From Haematococcus lacustris (taxonomy: Eukaryota > Chlorophyta > Chlorophyceae > Chlamydomonadales > Haematococcaceae), in assembly GCA_030144725.1 (NCBI GenBank), contig JASKMD010000008.1, positions 12,984,160 through 13,048,159 of the forward strand: a stretch of 64,000 nucleotides of DNA. Direction: 5' to 3'. This document shows positions 21,101 to 29,718 of the stretch, piece by piece. How positions within the stretch are numbered: the stretch's first letter is position 1; the number at the start of each line of letters is the position of its first letter. The notes below the pieces were generated by a model. The model ran no database searches. It worked only from the letters and a program-made list of their open reading frames with translations, and was not told where the DNA came from. The translations under genes and the position numbers were made by a program.

Positions 21101-22247
21101 CTTTGTGGCCCGGACACACCTGCCTCCTTTTGTACCTGACCCCATGTGTCACCCCCCTCCTACCTCCCTACCTTTTGTGCAACCCTCTGGCCCCCCCCAC
21201 CTCCCTTTGGCCAACCCTCTTTCCTTTTCTCCTCTCTCCCTCCACCCTGAGGGACCCATCGCCATGAGCTCCCCTCCCAGCCCCCCCCTGTCAGCCTCCC
21301 CTCGCCTCCCTTGTCACTTGGGGCTGCTGGAGAAGGCCCTAACCAAGGGCGCGGTGCTAGCCTCCAGAGGCAAGGTTGCGGCCAAAAAGCTCAGAGCTGC
21401 CACAGCCAGGGGCCTAGTAGCGGCCGGGCAGTGGGTAGGTGGAGCCCCTTCCGGCAGCCCTCCCTCCCTCATGGACGCTGAGTTAGCGGACCCCGCCGCC
21501 CTGAGTGTTGGGTCCACCCTTCCCCTCCCAACGCAAGAAGTCAGTCCCTCGAGCTGGGTGGACAGCCGGCTTGTCTTTGCGCGAGGCCGGGCCGTAGAGC
21601 TCCATGGCAGTCAGCCTCCTCGCAGGTCTGTCAGCGTCGCTAGGGCCTCTCCGCGCCCTTCTCCGGATGACAGGAGGGCCGTTAGGGAGGAGCGTCAGCG
21701 GGAGGCTCAGCGTTGGCCTAGGGGAGGCTCTACACAGCCAGCAGCCCAACAAGCCCAAGGTGGGCCTCGCCGACGCCGCTTTGGCTTTCTCTCTTCAAGT
21801 TCTAGCTCTGATGAGAGGGAGGCTCAGCAGCGGCAAGCCGGCAGGCAGCGTGCTACTCACCTTGGCCGTGGGACCCCACACACGCTCCGCTACGGCCTGC
21901 TCAGCCCCACCACCAGCCTAGCCAGCTCGCAGGGGGCCTCTGCCAGCCCTGTAGTTGAGTCACCTTGCCCCCAAGAGGAGAGGCCCAGGGTGCCAAAGCG
22001 GCAGCAGCCAGAGCGAGTAGGTGCCCAGGATGAAGAGGGTCTGCCCTTCGGTCCTCTTCCCCCTCGGCCCCCCCTAGCCATCTATAGTCGTGAGCCCCGA
22101 GTCCGCCTTCGTCGCCCTGGGGCAAAGTTCGCTTGCATTGAGGCCTCTTCCGTCCCTCCCCACCCCCTGTCAGGTCAGCCTTCTCCTCCTAGCCCAATAA
22201 CCCTCATCCACACACGCGTAGCCCGCGCGGGGGCGAGCCAAGCTTAG
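18153..22247 (+). CDS. LINE ORF1 protein, Pro/Gly/Ala-rich with 46-residue repeats
   Basis: The frame is open from 18072, but that codon is GTG; the first ATG in frame is 18153 (MEPVATSQLLAQ), giving about 1364 residues. The N-terminal ~250 residues look globular (VKVVIHHNSPLASKVG, VAALLRAVGYEVSP), perhaps an RNA-binding fold; no named domain is certain. Next come a Pro-rich tract and five nearly identical 46-residue repeats (138 bp, from about 19330 to 20020), each with TARPEVARVVGGSQGQQQQ, plus a diverged sixth. A Gly/Ala low-complexity tract follows at 20160-20990, which includes a GGGGCT array. The C-terminal part is basic and Ser/Arg/Pro-rich. LINE ORF1 proteins bind the element RNA. It ends in TAG two bases before the ORF2 ATG. 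Confidence 0.8.
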   Translation: MEPVATSQLLAQVLQRYIFSSAQPLTRDSHIQPQTLQHFSAGAWFVPLGRLCRERLQLYQQQHPLLPPPQADVAAFVEACSTALLARKQREGRAVASLSCLHSAGHPHHGLVLVHDHTSPAGRSLDAQLIAQPSLQVKFLGETLWVPVEPLDPGPPPGAVKVVIHHNSPLASKVGLVAALLRAVGYEVSPAPPPGLPESLQLSSAAILSERLGAHSRTSCVKGSEVGNGCVVEAIVSTPVGDDKLTRLPSRFATPTGGWGKVQVFQLGGDSRPLEDPLSDPEQLLRPPQGPAGQPPTPRPPPPPPPPPPPPPHSGHSPRRPDHPPDQSHNHPATHPPSSAPSGQPTTPPPPPPPQTGQDHTPPSPAEQPRLPPPQHQPPPATPGPVSDHVTSTPTQRTAAGGGTARPEVARVVGGSQGQQQQPLSPATLSPDPDQAAATPTQRTTAGGGTARPEVARVVGGSQGQQQQPLSPATLSPDPDQAAATPTQRTAAGGGTARPEVARVVGGSQGQQQQPLSPATLSPDPDQAAATPTQRTTAGGGTARPEVARVVGGSQGQQQQPLSPATLSPDPDQAAATPTQRTAAGGGTARPEVARVVGGSQGQQQQPLSPATLSPDPDHVTITPTQRTTAGGGTARPEAARVEQVSRAQLKQQPHPAATPKLPTAASRSPNPGFEVGMEAGVGARAGEGAGSEVGGEDGAGSGSGVKSGATGRGLQGLGIRPSAPSRGRHPRFVCSWGPAVTERPGGQWLGPSWAAQVPSRGVTEQRGWGLGVGVGVTARSAARAREGSEVWARFGAGFGAVDGAGAGAGAGAGAEAGPGVGAGAGAGAGAGAGAGDGDGAGAGATAGAKGEAGAGARHGTGVAAAAKAGAAVAVGAGAGTGDVAGAGAGAGAGAGAGAGAGAGAGAGAGAGAGAGAGAGAGARAAAAAGAGGGAGAGAGAAAAAAPGIGATPMALDCPRLSHPPIPTIFPTSTTFQPKAPGAFVARTHLPPFVPDPMCHPPPTSLPFVQPSGPPHLPLANPLSFSPLSLHPEGPIAMSSPPSPPLSASPRLPCHLGLLEKALTKGAVLASRGKVAAKKLRAATARGLVAAGQWVGGAPSGSPPSLMDAELADPAALSVGSTLPLPTQEVSPSSWVDSRLVFARGRAVELHGSQPPRRSVSVARASPRPSPDDRRAVREERQREAQRWPRGGSTQPAAQQAQGGPRRRRFGFLSSSSSSDEREAQQRQAGRQRATHLGRGTPHTLRYGLLSPTTSLASSQGASASPVVESPCPQEERPRVPKRQQPERVGAQDEEGLPFGPLPPRPPLAIYSREPRVRLRRPGAKFACIEASSVPPHPLSGQPSPPSPITLIHTRVARAGASQA
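19330..20030 (+). repeat. 138-bp coding tandem repeat (5 copies plus a partial)
   Basis: CAGCGCACC starts at 19338, 19476, 19614, 19752, 19890 and 20028. The copies alternate between two variants, caccGcagcg and caccAcagcg. This points to duplication of a two-unit block rather than of single units. Confidence 0.9.
20806..20930 (+). repeat. (GGGGCT)n hexanucleotide array in ORF1
   Basis: About 20 copies of GGGGCT, coding for alternating Gly and Ala in frame with ORF1. Confidence 0.9.
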
Positions 22248-22249
22248 CT

Positions 22250-25200
22250 ATGCAACGCCCAGGTGTGGCTGCCAGGTTTATGGCGGTCACCCTCAACGTG
22301 CAGGGCCTAGCCCAACCGCACAAGCTTCAGGCTCTGCTAGACAGGGCCGCTGACAGCCCAGCGCAGGTGGTTTTCCTCCAAGAGTGCCACAAGGCGGAAA
22401 GCGTGTGGCAGTGGGCCGAAGCCCTCTCCGGGGCCAAGCCAGCCTGGCGTGGGCAGTGGTTCTACACTCCCGGCACCGGCAGCTCCCAGGGTTGCCTAGT
22501 GCTCGTGAAGCCCTCCACCCTCCTGAAGGGGTGCACCCAGGTGCAGCTGCAGGCAGAGGCGGCCCAGGGTCGGGTCCTGCGAGTGGACGGGGTTCTGGCT
22601 GGTAGGTCTGTCTCCTTGGTGTGCGTGTATGCCCCAGCGCAACAGTCGGAGCGCTCCACGTTCTTTTCTGTTTGCCTCCCCGCCTGCCTTCCCCCAACTG
22701 CGGAGGGTCGCCTCATCATCATGGGGGGTGACTTCAATTGCATCCTCTCCCCTTGGGATAGGGTAGGGGTCCCGCAGGGCTCTCAGCACGGGGAGGCCTG
22801 GGTGGGTAGCCGGGGCCAGGGGGCAGAGCAGCTGAGGCAGCTGGTGACGGAGAGGGGCCTGGTGGACGCCTGGCGGCAGCTACGCCCCCCCTCTGCCAGG
22901 GACCTCACTCACTTCAGTGAGCGTTGGCAGACAGGCGCCCGCCTAGACCGGTGGTATGTCTCGGAGGGCCTAGCTCAGTGGCAGTTGGACAACACCATCT
23001 TGGGGGTGCGGCCGGTGCCCACCGACCACCAGCCCGTCTCTGTCTCCCTGTGCCCTCCCGACCCCCCCCTCACTGCCCCCGCCCCCTGGCAGCTGCACCC
23101 CGCCCACCTTGACGACCCTGAGCTGCTGGACTATCATAAGGGGTACCTGCAGGCGGAGGACGCTCACCATGAGGCCGCCAGACAGCTGGGGACGCAGCCT
23201 AGGGACGGGCACAGGGCCAGGTGGGCCCGCATCAAGCAGGGCATGGCCCTGCGGGCCCAGCAGTTCCTGCGGACCAAGCGCCGAGCAAGGCGTGACCTGC
23301 GGCAACGCAGGGAGAAGGCAGCCTTGGCTGCAAGGGCCCACCTCGTGCGCCAACTGCAGCAAGCAGAGCAGGTCGGCCAGGCAGAGGTGCTTGCAGCGCA
23401 GCACCTCGGTGAGACGACAGCCCTAGCCGGGGTGGGGGAGCGCGTGCAGGTGGCCCATCAGTCCCTGCTAGCCAGCGCTGTCCTGGACCAGGTGTATGGC
23501 GACCGCTCCTCCTTCTTTTTCTACCACCGCGACCAGCCTGCGCACACCCCCACCCTCATCTCCTCCCTTCAGCTCCCCGGGCAGCCCGGCTTGGCGGCCA
23601 ACCTCACCACTCCAAACGGGGTGCGCTCAGCGTGCCAGGCTTTTGAACATCACTATTCAGCCGCCGCGCCTGCCGGAGTCTACGCTGCAAAAGCCATCGA
23701 CCCAGCCGCGCGCGCCACTCTGCTAAATTGCCTTACCTCCCGTCTCACCCTCGCTCAGGCCAGGGCTGCGGAAGGGCCTGGGGGAGATCCCATGCTCTCG
23801 GAGGAGGAGCTGGGTCGGGCCCTTCAAGGCAGTGCTCACAGCAAGGCCCCGGGGCTAGACGGGCTGCCCATGGAGGTGTACGACCGGCTTTGGCCTCAGC
23901 TGGTGGGCCCTTTTCGAGCCATGCTGAGAGAGGCTCTGGCAGATACGAGCGACCCAGCCCCCCTGGCTGAGTTCCTCACTGGGGTCATTACCCTGGTGCC
24001 CAAGGCTGGCAAGCCTAGAGACCAGGTGGCGGGGTACCGCCCCATCACGCTGCTCAACTGCGATGTGCGGTTGGTGGCCCGGGCCCTAGAGGACAGGCTG
24101 CAGCTGCCGCTGGACCTGCTGGTGTCTCCTTCCCAGTCAGCTTTCATCCTGGGGAGGGACATCAACGACAGCGTGCAGTTCCACCTAGGCTTGCTGGAGT
24201 GGCTCCAGCAGCGGCACAGCCCTGCCTGGCTTCTCTTGCTGGACCTGGCAGGGGCCTATGACAACGTTTCTTGGAGCCTGCTCCAGGACACGCTAGTGGC
24301 CATGGGGTTCAGCCATCAGGGGCACGTGCGCTGGGCGCAGCTGCTGCACCGGGGGGCCACAAGCCAGGTGCTCGTCAACGGCTACCTCACCGACAGCTTC
24401 CCCTTGGCCTCTGAGCTTCTACAGGGCAGTGGGGCTTCCCCGTTGTACTGGTGTGTGGTGTTGCAACCGCTCGTTAGCTACCTCAGCTCGCTCCAGCGGG
24501 CGGGTCGCATCACCACCCCCGCTATTCCCACTAGTCCCCTAGCCATGCACGCTGCCACCCTGACCCCCGCGCTTCCCACCAAGGAGTACGCGGACGACCT
24601 CACCATCCTGGTGGCGGATCGGGTCAAGGACGGGGAAGTGGTGGTGGAGGCCTTGGTGCGGTTCCGCGCCGCAGGCGGCCCAGCGCTGAGCGTGAGCAAG
24701 AGCGTGGCCCTGCCGTGCGTCCAACCAGTGACCGGTCAGGGCGAGCCAGAGGCCCTGGGGGCGGAGGGAGCAGGGTTGGCTAGGGTGGGAGGGGAGGGAG
24801 GGGGAAGGGGAGGAGCTAAGGTAGGGGAGAGGGGAAGGGTAGAGGCGGGGGCAGGGGCAGGGGCAGGGGCAGGGGCAGGGGCAGGGGCAGGGGCAGGGGC
24901 AGGGGCAGGGGCAGGGGCAGGGGCAGGGGCAGGGGCAGGGGCAGGGGCAGGGGCAGGGGCAGGGGCAGGGGCAGGGGCAGGGGCAGGGGCAGGGGCAGGG
25001 GCAGGGGCAGGGGCAGGGGCAGGGGCAGGGGCAGGGGCAGGGGCAGGGGCAGGGGCAGGGGCAGGGGCAGGGGCAGGGGCAGGGGCAGGGGCAGGGGCAG
25101 GGGCAGGGGCAGGGGCAGGGGCAGGGGCAGGGGCAGGGGCAGGGGCAGGGGCAGGGGCAGGGGCAGGGGCAGGGGCAGGGGCAGGGGCAGGGGCAGGGGC

Positions 25201-28066
25201 AGGGGCAGGGGCAGGGGCAGGGGCAGGGGCAGGGGCAGGGGCAGGGGCAGGGGCAGGGGCAGGGGCAGGGGCAGGGGCAGGGGCAGGAGCAGGGGCAGGG
25301 GCAGGGGCAGGGGCAGGGGCAGGGGCAGGGGCAGGGGCAGGGGCAGGGGCAGGGGCAGGGGCAGGGGCAGGGGCAGGGGCAGGGGCAGGGGCAGGGGGGG
25401 TCATGCGCGCCGCGCCGCCGGGGTTGGTGGTGCGCCACCTGGGGATCCCCCTAGGGGCGACCTCTTACGCTGCCACAGGAGAGGCCGCCTATGGTGGTGC
25501 TGCAGCTGCCATCACAGCGGCCTCCCTCCCTTGGCAGCCCCTGGGCCTCAACCTGCTTGGGAGGGTACAGGTGGCTCAGCAGTGCCTGGCCAGTAAGGTC
25601 GTCTACCAGATGGCCGCCGTGCAACCTCCCACAGCCTTGGCGCAGGCCATGGCCCTTGCCATCAAACGCTTTGTTGCGGCGTCAGACCTTCCCCAGGAGC
25701 GCAGCCCCAACAGCAACCGCCTGTACCCTAGCGAGGCCATCTGCGTTATGCCCCGGCGGGAGGGAGGGGTGGGGCTCCCAGACCTAGGGGTCATCAGTAC
25801 AGCCATGCGGGCGAAGATGTTAGCCCAGCTTTGGTCGCCCCGGGTGCGCCCTTGGCAACCCCTTACCCACAGCCTTTTGGCAGACCCCAGCCACGGCCTC
25901 AGCACCTGGGTCATCACAGACCCCAGCGCCCCTCCCTCGCGCAATATCACCCCGCGGCTGCAAGCTCACGTGGCCGCCTTGGCCCAACTTCGTCTGTTCC
26001 GGGTGGTACCCCCAGAAAGTCAATCCTTCTACTCGGTGATGGCGGAACCGTTGTGGTTCACCCCTCTGATCCGCCTGATACCTTCTGCTAGGCAGGAGGC
26101 ACAAGGCCAGGGTTGGACCCACGTCCGCCACGTGCGGGAGGCTCTTCAGCGGCAGTCTCAGCACGAGGGTGTCACCCGGTGGGCTGCAGACCTGGTTAGA
26201 GCCTGTCTCCCGGAGCCCTGGCAGCAGTGGGTGGACCTACGTGACCCCCCCCCGCCTGATTGGGAATGCTTGAGGGTGGGGCCCGGGGTGGGGTTCGTGG
26301 CTCGGTGCCACCCCTCGCTCCATCCCTCCCACTGGGTGGCCCCCAACGGGCGGCTCTTCCCCCTTAACCCCACGGGTCAGGGGCCCCTGGGGACGTTCCA
26401 GGTGGTGGAGGGGGCAGTCTGGGAGCCGGCTGCGGTGGCCCGCCTGAACAAGCCCAACTACCTCTTGACACCGGAGGAGCGAGCTACCCACCTCCGTCCT
26501 CTGCCTGCAGGGCGCCTGGGCGGGCAAGGGCAGGAGGGTGGTCAGGGCCAGGGGCAGGTGGGGGTAGATAGGGTGGGGGGGAGGGGCAGAGGCAGGGGAG
26601 GGAGCGGGGGTAGGGACAGGGGTGGGGGGCGGGGAGGGGGTGGAGCAGGAGGGCAAGGTGGAGCCCCAACGCATAAGGCCGGGCCCCCTCCCTGGCCCAA
26701 GGAGGAGTGGCTCCTAGGCCCCTGGGCCCACCTGCAGCTAGATCCCCAGGTGTGGGGCTTGGGCACCACCACCCTCTTGGAGTTTACCGTCAGGGATGCC
26801 AAGGTGCGCCTCCACCAGCTCCAGCGAGTCAGCGTTGACGCGCTCTACCCTCCAGGGGGGGGCCTGTGGCCGGTGCTTTGGGGAAGGCGCCCCCCACGGG
26901 AGGCCGGGGTGGCTCAGGGGACAGCAGTTGACGGAGAGGCGTTCAGGGAGCTGGAGGAGCGGTGGCAGGCCAGCGCTCAGCAAGTTACAGCCCAGCGAGC
27001 AGCGGAAGAGCGGGAGCAGCAAGGCAGGGACGCGGAGGAGCTGCTCCCAGAGGAGGTGCAAGGCAGCCAGGCGCCGCGCTGGCGAGACACCTCCACCAGA
27101 GCCCCTCCCCGCCCCTCCCCGGAGCAACGAGCAGCCGAGCGGGCGGAGCGGCAGCTGGAGGCCCAGCAAGGGCCCCGGCGCACCGGAAGGCAGCCAGCTA
27201 CCCTGCAAGTCCCCCCCGATGGCACGGTGGATGAGCTGGCCGCAACAGCTAGACCGGGCCAGTCCTGTCTCCAGGTGTGGAAGGAGCTGAAGGATCCCAC
27301 CCTCCGCCGGGAGCATGCCATCGTGGCCTGGCGGGTGCTCCACAGCAGCCTCATGGTTGGGGCCTTGTGGGGCCACATCCTTAAGGGCGCTGCTGCCCCG
27401 GGTTCCTCCGACTGCCGCCTCTGCCAGCCGGGCCAGCTGGAGACCCTCACCCACGCCTTCCTCACTTGCCCCGCCGTGGCTCCGGTCTGGGAGTGGGTGT
27501 TGGATGTGTACGGCCACCTTACCGGCACCCGCCCCCCCTCCGGCGATGCCCTCCTGCTCCTCAGTGGTCGCCCCACCCGCAGTGAGGCTCCCCCCTTCCA
27601 GCCCCCAGACAGCTTGCTGTGGCTCAGGTTGCGCGTGGCCTATCTAGGCACGGTGTGGCGTCTCCGCAGCTCGGGGGCCGCTACAGCCCTCCAGCCGCAG
27701 ATGGTGGCGCAACGAGTGGCAGAGGAGGTCGTCCTCACCCTCTCCTCCGCTGTTAAACGCGACTGGCACCGGGTAGGTAGAGACATCCGGGTGGGCCTTT
27801 GTGGAGCGGTGCCCTCCACCTGGTTTAGGGGTACGGACCCGGAGCTTGGCGCAGACCAGTTTGACCGGTTGTGGCCGGAGCCGTCAGGAGGGTGGTTCGC
27901 CAAGGAGGGGGCAGAGGAGAGGGCGCTGGAGAGGGTAGGGGGAAGGGAGGCCGGGGGGATAGTAGCGGGGGCCAGGCAGCGGGAGGAGAGGGCGTTTGGG
28001 GCGGGTGAGCTAGTTGTGCGCCTGTCCTTGCAATGGCCCGTCCCCTTCCCTCCCCCTCTTGCTTGA
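22250..28066 (+). CDS. LINE ORF2: APE endonuclease and reverse transcriptase
   Basis: 1938 residues, ATG at 22250. The N-terminal endonuclease is of exonuclease-endonuclease-phosphatase type: NVQGL, the metal-binding E in FLQECHK, VYAPAQQSE, the MGGDFNCIL motif and the catalytic H in TDHQPVSVSL. The reverse transcriptase follows: LVPKAGKPRDQVAGYRPITL, SQSAFILGRDINDSVQ, the first catalytic Asp in LLLDLAGAYDNVSW, LLQGSGASPLYW and the active-site KEYADDLTILV. About 40-60 residues after YADD a Gly-Ala array of roughly 185 residues (24846-25397) interrupts the domain. The thumb-like RHLGIPLGA comes after it. The C-terminal half contains a Cys/His motif CRLCQPGQ...HAFLTC typical of RT-associated zinc-binding domains. 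All catalytic residues I looked for are present. The ORF is tightly coupled to ORF1 (2-nt gap), so translation by reinitiation is likely. Confidence 0.92.
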   Translation: MQRPGVAARFMAVTLNVQGLAQPHKLQALLDRAADSPAQVVFLQECHKAESVWQWAEALSGAKPAWRGQWFYTPGTGSSQGCLVLVKPSTLLKGCTQVQLQAEAAQGRVLRVDGVLAGRSVSLVCVYAPAQQSERSTFFSVCLPACLPPTAEGRLIIMGGDFNCILSPWDRVGVPQGSQHGEAWVGSRGQGAEQLRQLVTERGLVDAWRQLRPPSARDLTHFSERWQTGARLDRWYVSEGLAQWQLDNTILGVRPVPTDHQPVSVSLCPPDPPLTAPAPWQLHPAHLDDPELLDYHKGYLQAEDAHHEAARQLGTQPRDGHRARWARIKQGMALRAQQFLRTKRRARRDLRQRREKAALAARAHLVRQLQQAEQVGQAEVLAAQHLGETTALAGVGERVQVAHQSLLASAVLDQVYGDRSSFFFYHRDQPAHTPTLISSLQLPGQPGLAANLTTPNGVRSACQAFEHHYSAAAPAGVYAAKAIDPAARATLLNCLTSRLTLAQARAAEGPGGDPMLSEEELGRALQGSAHSKAPGLDGLPMEVYDRLWPQLVGPFRAMLREALADTSDPAPLAEFLTGVITLVPKAGKPRDQVAGYRPITLLNCDVRLVARALEDRLQLPLDLLVSPSQSAFILGRDINDSVQFHLGLLEWLQQRHSPAWLLLLDLAGAYDNVSWSLLQDTLVAMGFSHQGHVRWAQLLHRGATSQVLVNGYLTDSFPLASELLQGSGASPLYWCVVLQPLVSYLSSLQRAGRITTPAIPTSPLAMHAATLTPALPTKEYADDLTILVADRVKDGEVVVEALVRFRAAGGPALSVSKSVALPCVQPVTGQGEPEALGAEGAGLARVGGEGGGRGGAKVGERGRVEAGAGAGAGAGAGAGAGAGAGAGAGAGAGAGAGAGAGAGAGAGAGAGAGAGAGAGAGAGAGAGAGAGAGAGAGAGAGAGAGAGAGAGAGAGAGAGAGAGAGAGAGAGAGAGAGAGAGAGAGAGAGAGAGAGAGAGAGAGAGAGAGAGAGAGAGAGAGAGAGAGAGAGAGAGAGAGAGAGAGAGAGGVMRAAPPGLVVRHLGIPLGATSYAATGEAAYGGAAAAITAASLPWQPLGLNLLGRVQVAQQCLASKVVYQMAAVQPPTALAQAMALAIKRFVAASDLPQERSPNSNRLYPSEAICVMPRREGGVGLPDLGVISTAMRAKMLAQLWSPRVRPWQPLTHSLLADPSHGLSTWVITDPSAPPSRNITPRLQAHVAALAQLRLFRVVPPESQSFYSVMAEPLWFTPLIRLIPSARQEAQGQGWTHVRHVREALQRQSQHEGVTRWAADLVRACLPEPWQQWVDLRDPPPPDWECLRVGPGVGFVARCHPSLHPSHWVAPNGRLFPLNPTGQGPLGTFQVVEGAVWEPAAVARLNKPNYLLTPEERATHLRPLPAGRLGGQGQEGGQGQGQVGVDRVGGRGRGRGGSGGRDRGGGRGGGGAGGQGGAPTHKAGPPPWPKEEWLLGPWAHLQLDPQVWGLGTTTLLEFTVRDAKVRLHQLQRVSVDALYPPGGGLWPVLWGRRPPREAGVAQGTAVDGEAFRELEERWQASAQQVTAQRAAEEREQQGRDAEELLPEEVQGSQAPRWRDTSTRAPPRPSPEQRAAERAERQLEAQQGPRRTGRQPATLQVPPDGTVDELAATARPGQSCLQVWKELKDPTLRREHAIVAWRVLHSSLMVGALWGHILKGAAAPGSSDCRLCQPGQLETLTHAFLTCPAVAPVWEWVLDVYGHLTGTRPPSGDALLLLSGRPTRSEAPPFQPPDSLLWLRLRVAYLGTVWRLRSSGAATALQPQMVAQRVAEEVVLTLSSAVKRDWHRVGRDIRVGLCGAVPSTWFRGTDPELGADQFDRLWPEPSGGWFAKEGAEERALERVGGREAGGIVAGARQREERAFGAGELVVRLSLQWPVPFPPPLA
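24846..25397 (+). repeat. (GGGGCA)n array inside the ORF2 reverse transcriptase
   Basis: About 92 copies of GGGGCA, with a single variant near 25286 (GGAGCA). The array is in frame and codes for alternating Gly and Ala. It is G-rich on the sense strand. Confidence 0.95.
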
Positions 28067-28510
28067 GCTGGGTTAGCTTGTTAGGGGTTCTGAGTGTTTT
28101 GAGGGGTTGGAGGCTGTTAGGTCTCTGGGGAGCCCTAGGTTAGGTTCTTGTGTTCGCTTAGTGGGGGCGGAGGGGCTGCGAGGGTTGTGCCTTGGAGCGG
28201 GGGGGCCTAGGGGTGTATGTTGTGTTGTCCGGGGGTCCCTAGGGTCGGCGAGGTGGAGGGGTTGCTGAGGGTGGGGGTGTGGGGGGTGTTTGGACGTCTT
28301 TCCTTGGGGGGGTGAAGTTACCGTTCTAGGGTGGTTTGGACGCTGTTTGGTGGTGGGGTGGTGGGGTGGGGTTTGCTTGCCTTTTTGAGGAAGGGAGGGG
28401 GTAGCTTGCTCAAGTTATGGTCTAGTCTTTCTTTTTCTCTCTCTCTCTTAGTCTCTCTCTTAGTATATCTTACTCCTGTAATCTCTCTAAAAAAAAAAAA
28501 AAAAAAAAAA
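28067..28510 (+). other. LINE 3' UTR and poly(A) tail
   Basis: G/T-rich non-coding tail with several GGGG runs, then a CT-rich stretch (28425-28488) and 22 A residues at 28489-28510. The next base begins the right flanking repeat. Confidence 0.85.
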
Positions 28511-29348
28511 AGGAATGGAGACCCCCATCCACAAAATGGCATGTTGTGAGCCGATACATAACTCTGTTCCTTACTCAACGTCACAACTGTTGGAGAAGAA
28601 AGCATGGCAATCAGTTGATCAGGCCTGCTTGAAATGACATTGGCGTGACCCGACTTTGCCCACTCGCGCCGATTAAGGCCGGAAGTCGCCTACGTCATTT
28701 CCTCCCGGGAGGCATACTGCAGATAGCCCAGGAAAGGCCGACTCATCGCCGTTGTAATCATTGAAAAACTCCAAGTTGTTGCGATGTTATAACTATTTGA
28801 AAAATCGCAAAAACCTGTACCGGATCCTACCGACCCTGTACAGGGTCCTAGGTCATAGGGTCCTGCCGCACGGCTACAAGGTCCTGCGACATTTGTTTAC
28901 AGGGTTCTGCCGCACGGCTACAGGTTCCTACGACATATTCTCACAGGGTCGTGCCGCACGGCTACAGGGTCCTACGACACAGTTTTACACGGTCCTGCCG
29001 CACGGCTACAGGGTTCTGCGACACATTCTCACAGGGTTCTGCCGCACGGCTACGGGGTCGTACGACATATTCTCACAGGGTCCTGCCGCACGGCTACAGG
29101 GTCCTACGACACACGTTCACAGGGTCCTGCCGCACGTCTACAGGGTCCTGCCACAACGTATGCAACGACGCCCGAACACCTCGCAACACCACAACAAACG
29201 GCATGTATTGCTGGTGCTAAGCATAAGCATTGATGCAAGGTGACAACACCTTAACACCTTAACACCTTAACACCAACACTGTAAGCCAGGACCCTGTGGT
29301 GTGGTGCCAGGACCCTGTGAGCCTCAACCTTGCGGTGTGGTACCAGGA
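28511..29348 (+). repeat. right copy of the direct repeat flanking the LINE
   Basis: It begins AGGAATGGAG directly after the poly(A) and ends GGTACCAGGA, like 15683-16659, but has fewer units in its tandem array. Unlike the left copy, it continues smoothly to the right with more CAGGACCCTGTG-like sequence, as expected of the original target locus. Confidence 0.85.
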
Positions 29349-29718
29349 CCCTGTGTAGAAAGACACTCATCGTAGGACCCTGTACAGGGTCCTGCCACAC
29401 ATGGTTGAAAGCATCAAAACAGGGTCAACATGACCAACCACCGGCTATGTAGGAATCCTAACAGGGTTCTATGACATAGGGATGCAAAGAATGATTATAA
29501 TATCAACACTCATAGGGTACACAGGACCCTGTACAGGGTCGGTAGGACCCTGTACAAGGTCCTACGACCATGATGTCGCTAGGAACACTAAGGCAAATTA
29601 GTAACAGCATTTTTTAGATTCGGAGCCTCGGACTTGGTACATGGTCAAATGAAGGCATTGTAAGATTGGTGGTTGAAACTAAAATTCGTGATTTTGCGCG
29701 GTTGGTGAGATACGGCCA
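29349..29718. other. non-coding stretch with GACCCTGTACAGGGTC palindromes
   Basis: No gene. It holds copies of the palindrome GGACCCTGTACAGGGTCC near 29374 and variants near 29524 and 29546. These continue the theme of the LINE-flanking repeat. Confidence 0.6.

Larger units (their letters stand above)
16660..28510 (+). mobile_element. L1-like LINE (non-LTR retrotransposon), apparently full length
   Basis: About 11.85 kb. A 1.4-1.5 kb 5' region with tandem repeats is followed by ORF1 (to 22247), ORF2 (22250-28066), a 420-bp G/T-rich 3' UTR and a poly(A) of about 22 (28489-28510). The element fills exactly the space between the two 0.84-0.98 kb direct repeats, which sets the proposed boundaries. 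Both ORFs are open, so it may be recently active. It has an APE-type endonuclease, a YADD reverse transcriptase and a C-terminal Cys/His motif, which place it near the L1 group. I cannot place it more finely by eye. Confidence 0.85.

Noticed and set aside
24539..25438. Minus-strand Pro-Ala or Cys-Pro repeat ORFs
   Set aside because: Antisense shadows of the GGGGCA array in LINE ORF2.
15683..29348. LTR retrotransposon with 0.9 kb LTRs
   Set aside because: The internal part is a LINE with poly(A), the repeats lack TG...CA ends, and no primer-binding site or polypurine tract borders them.
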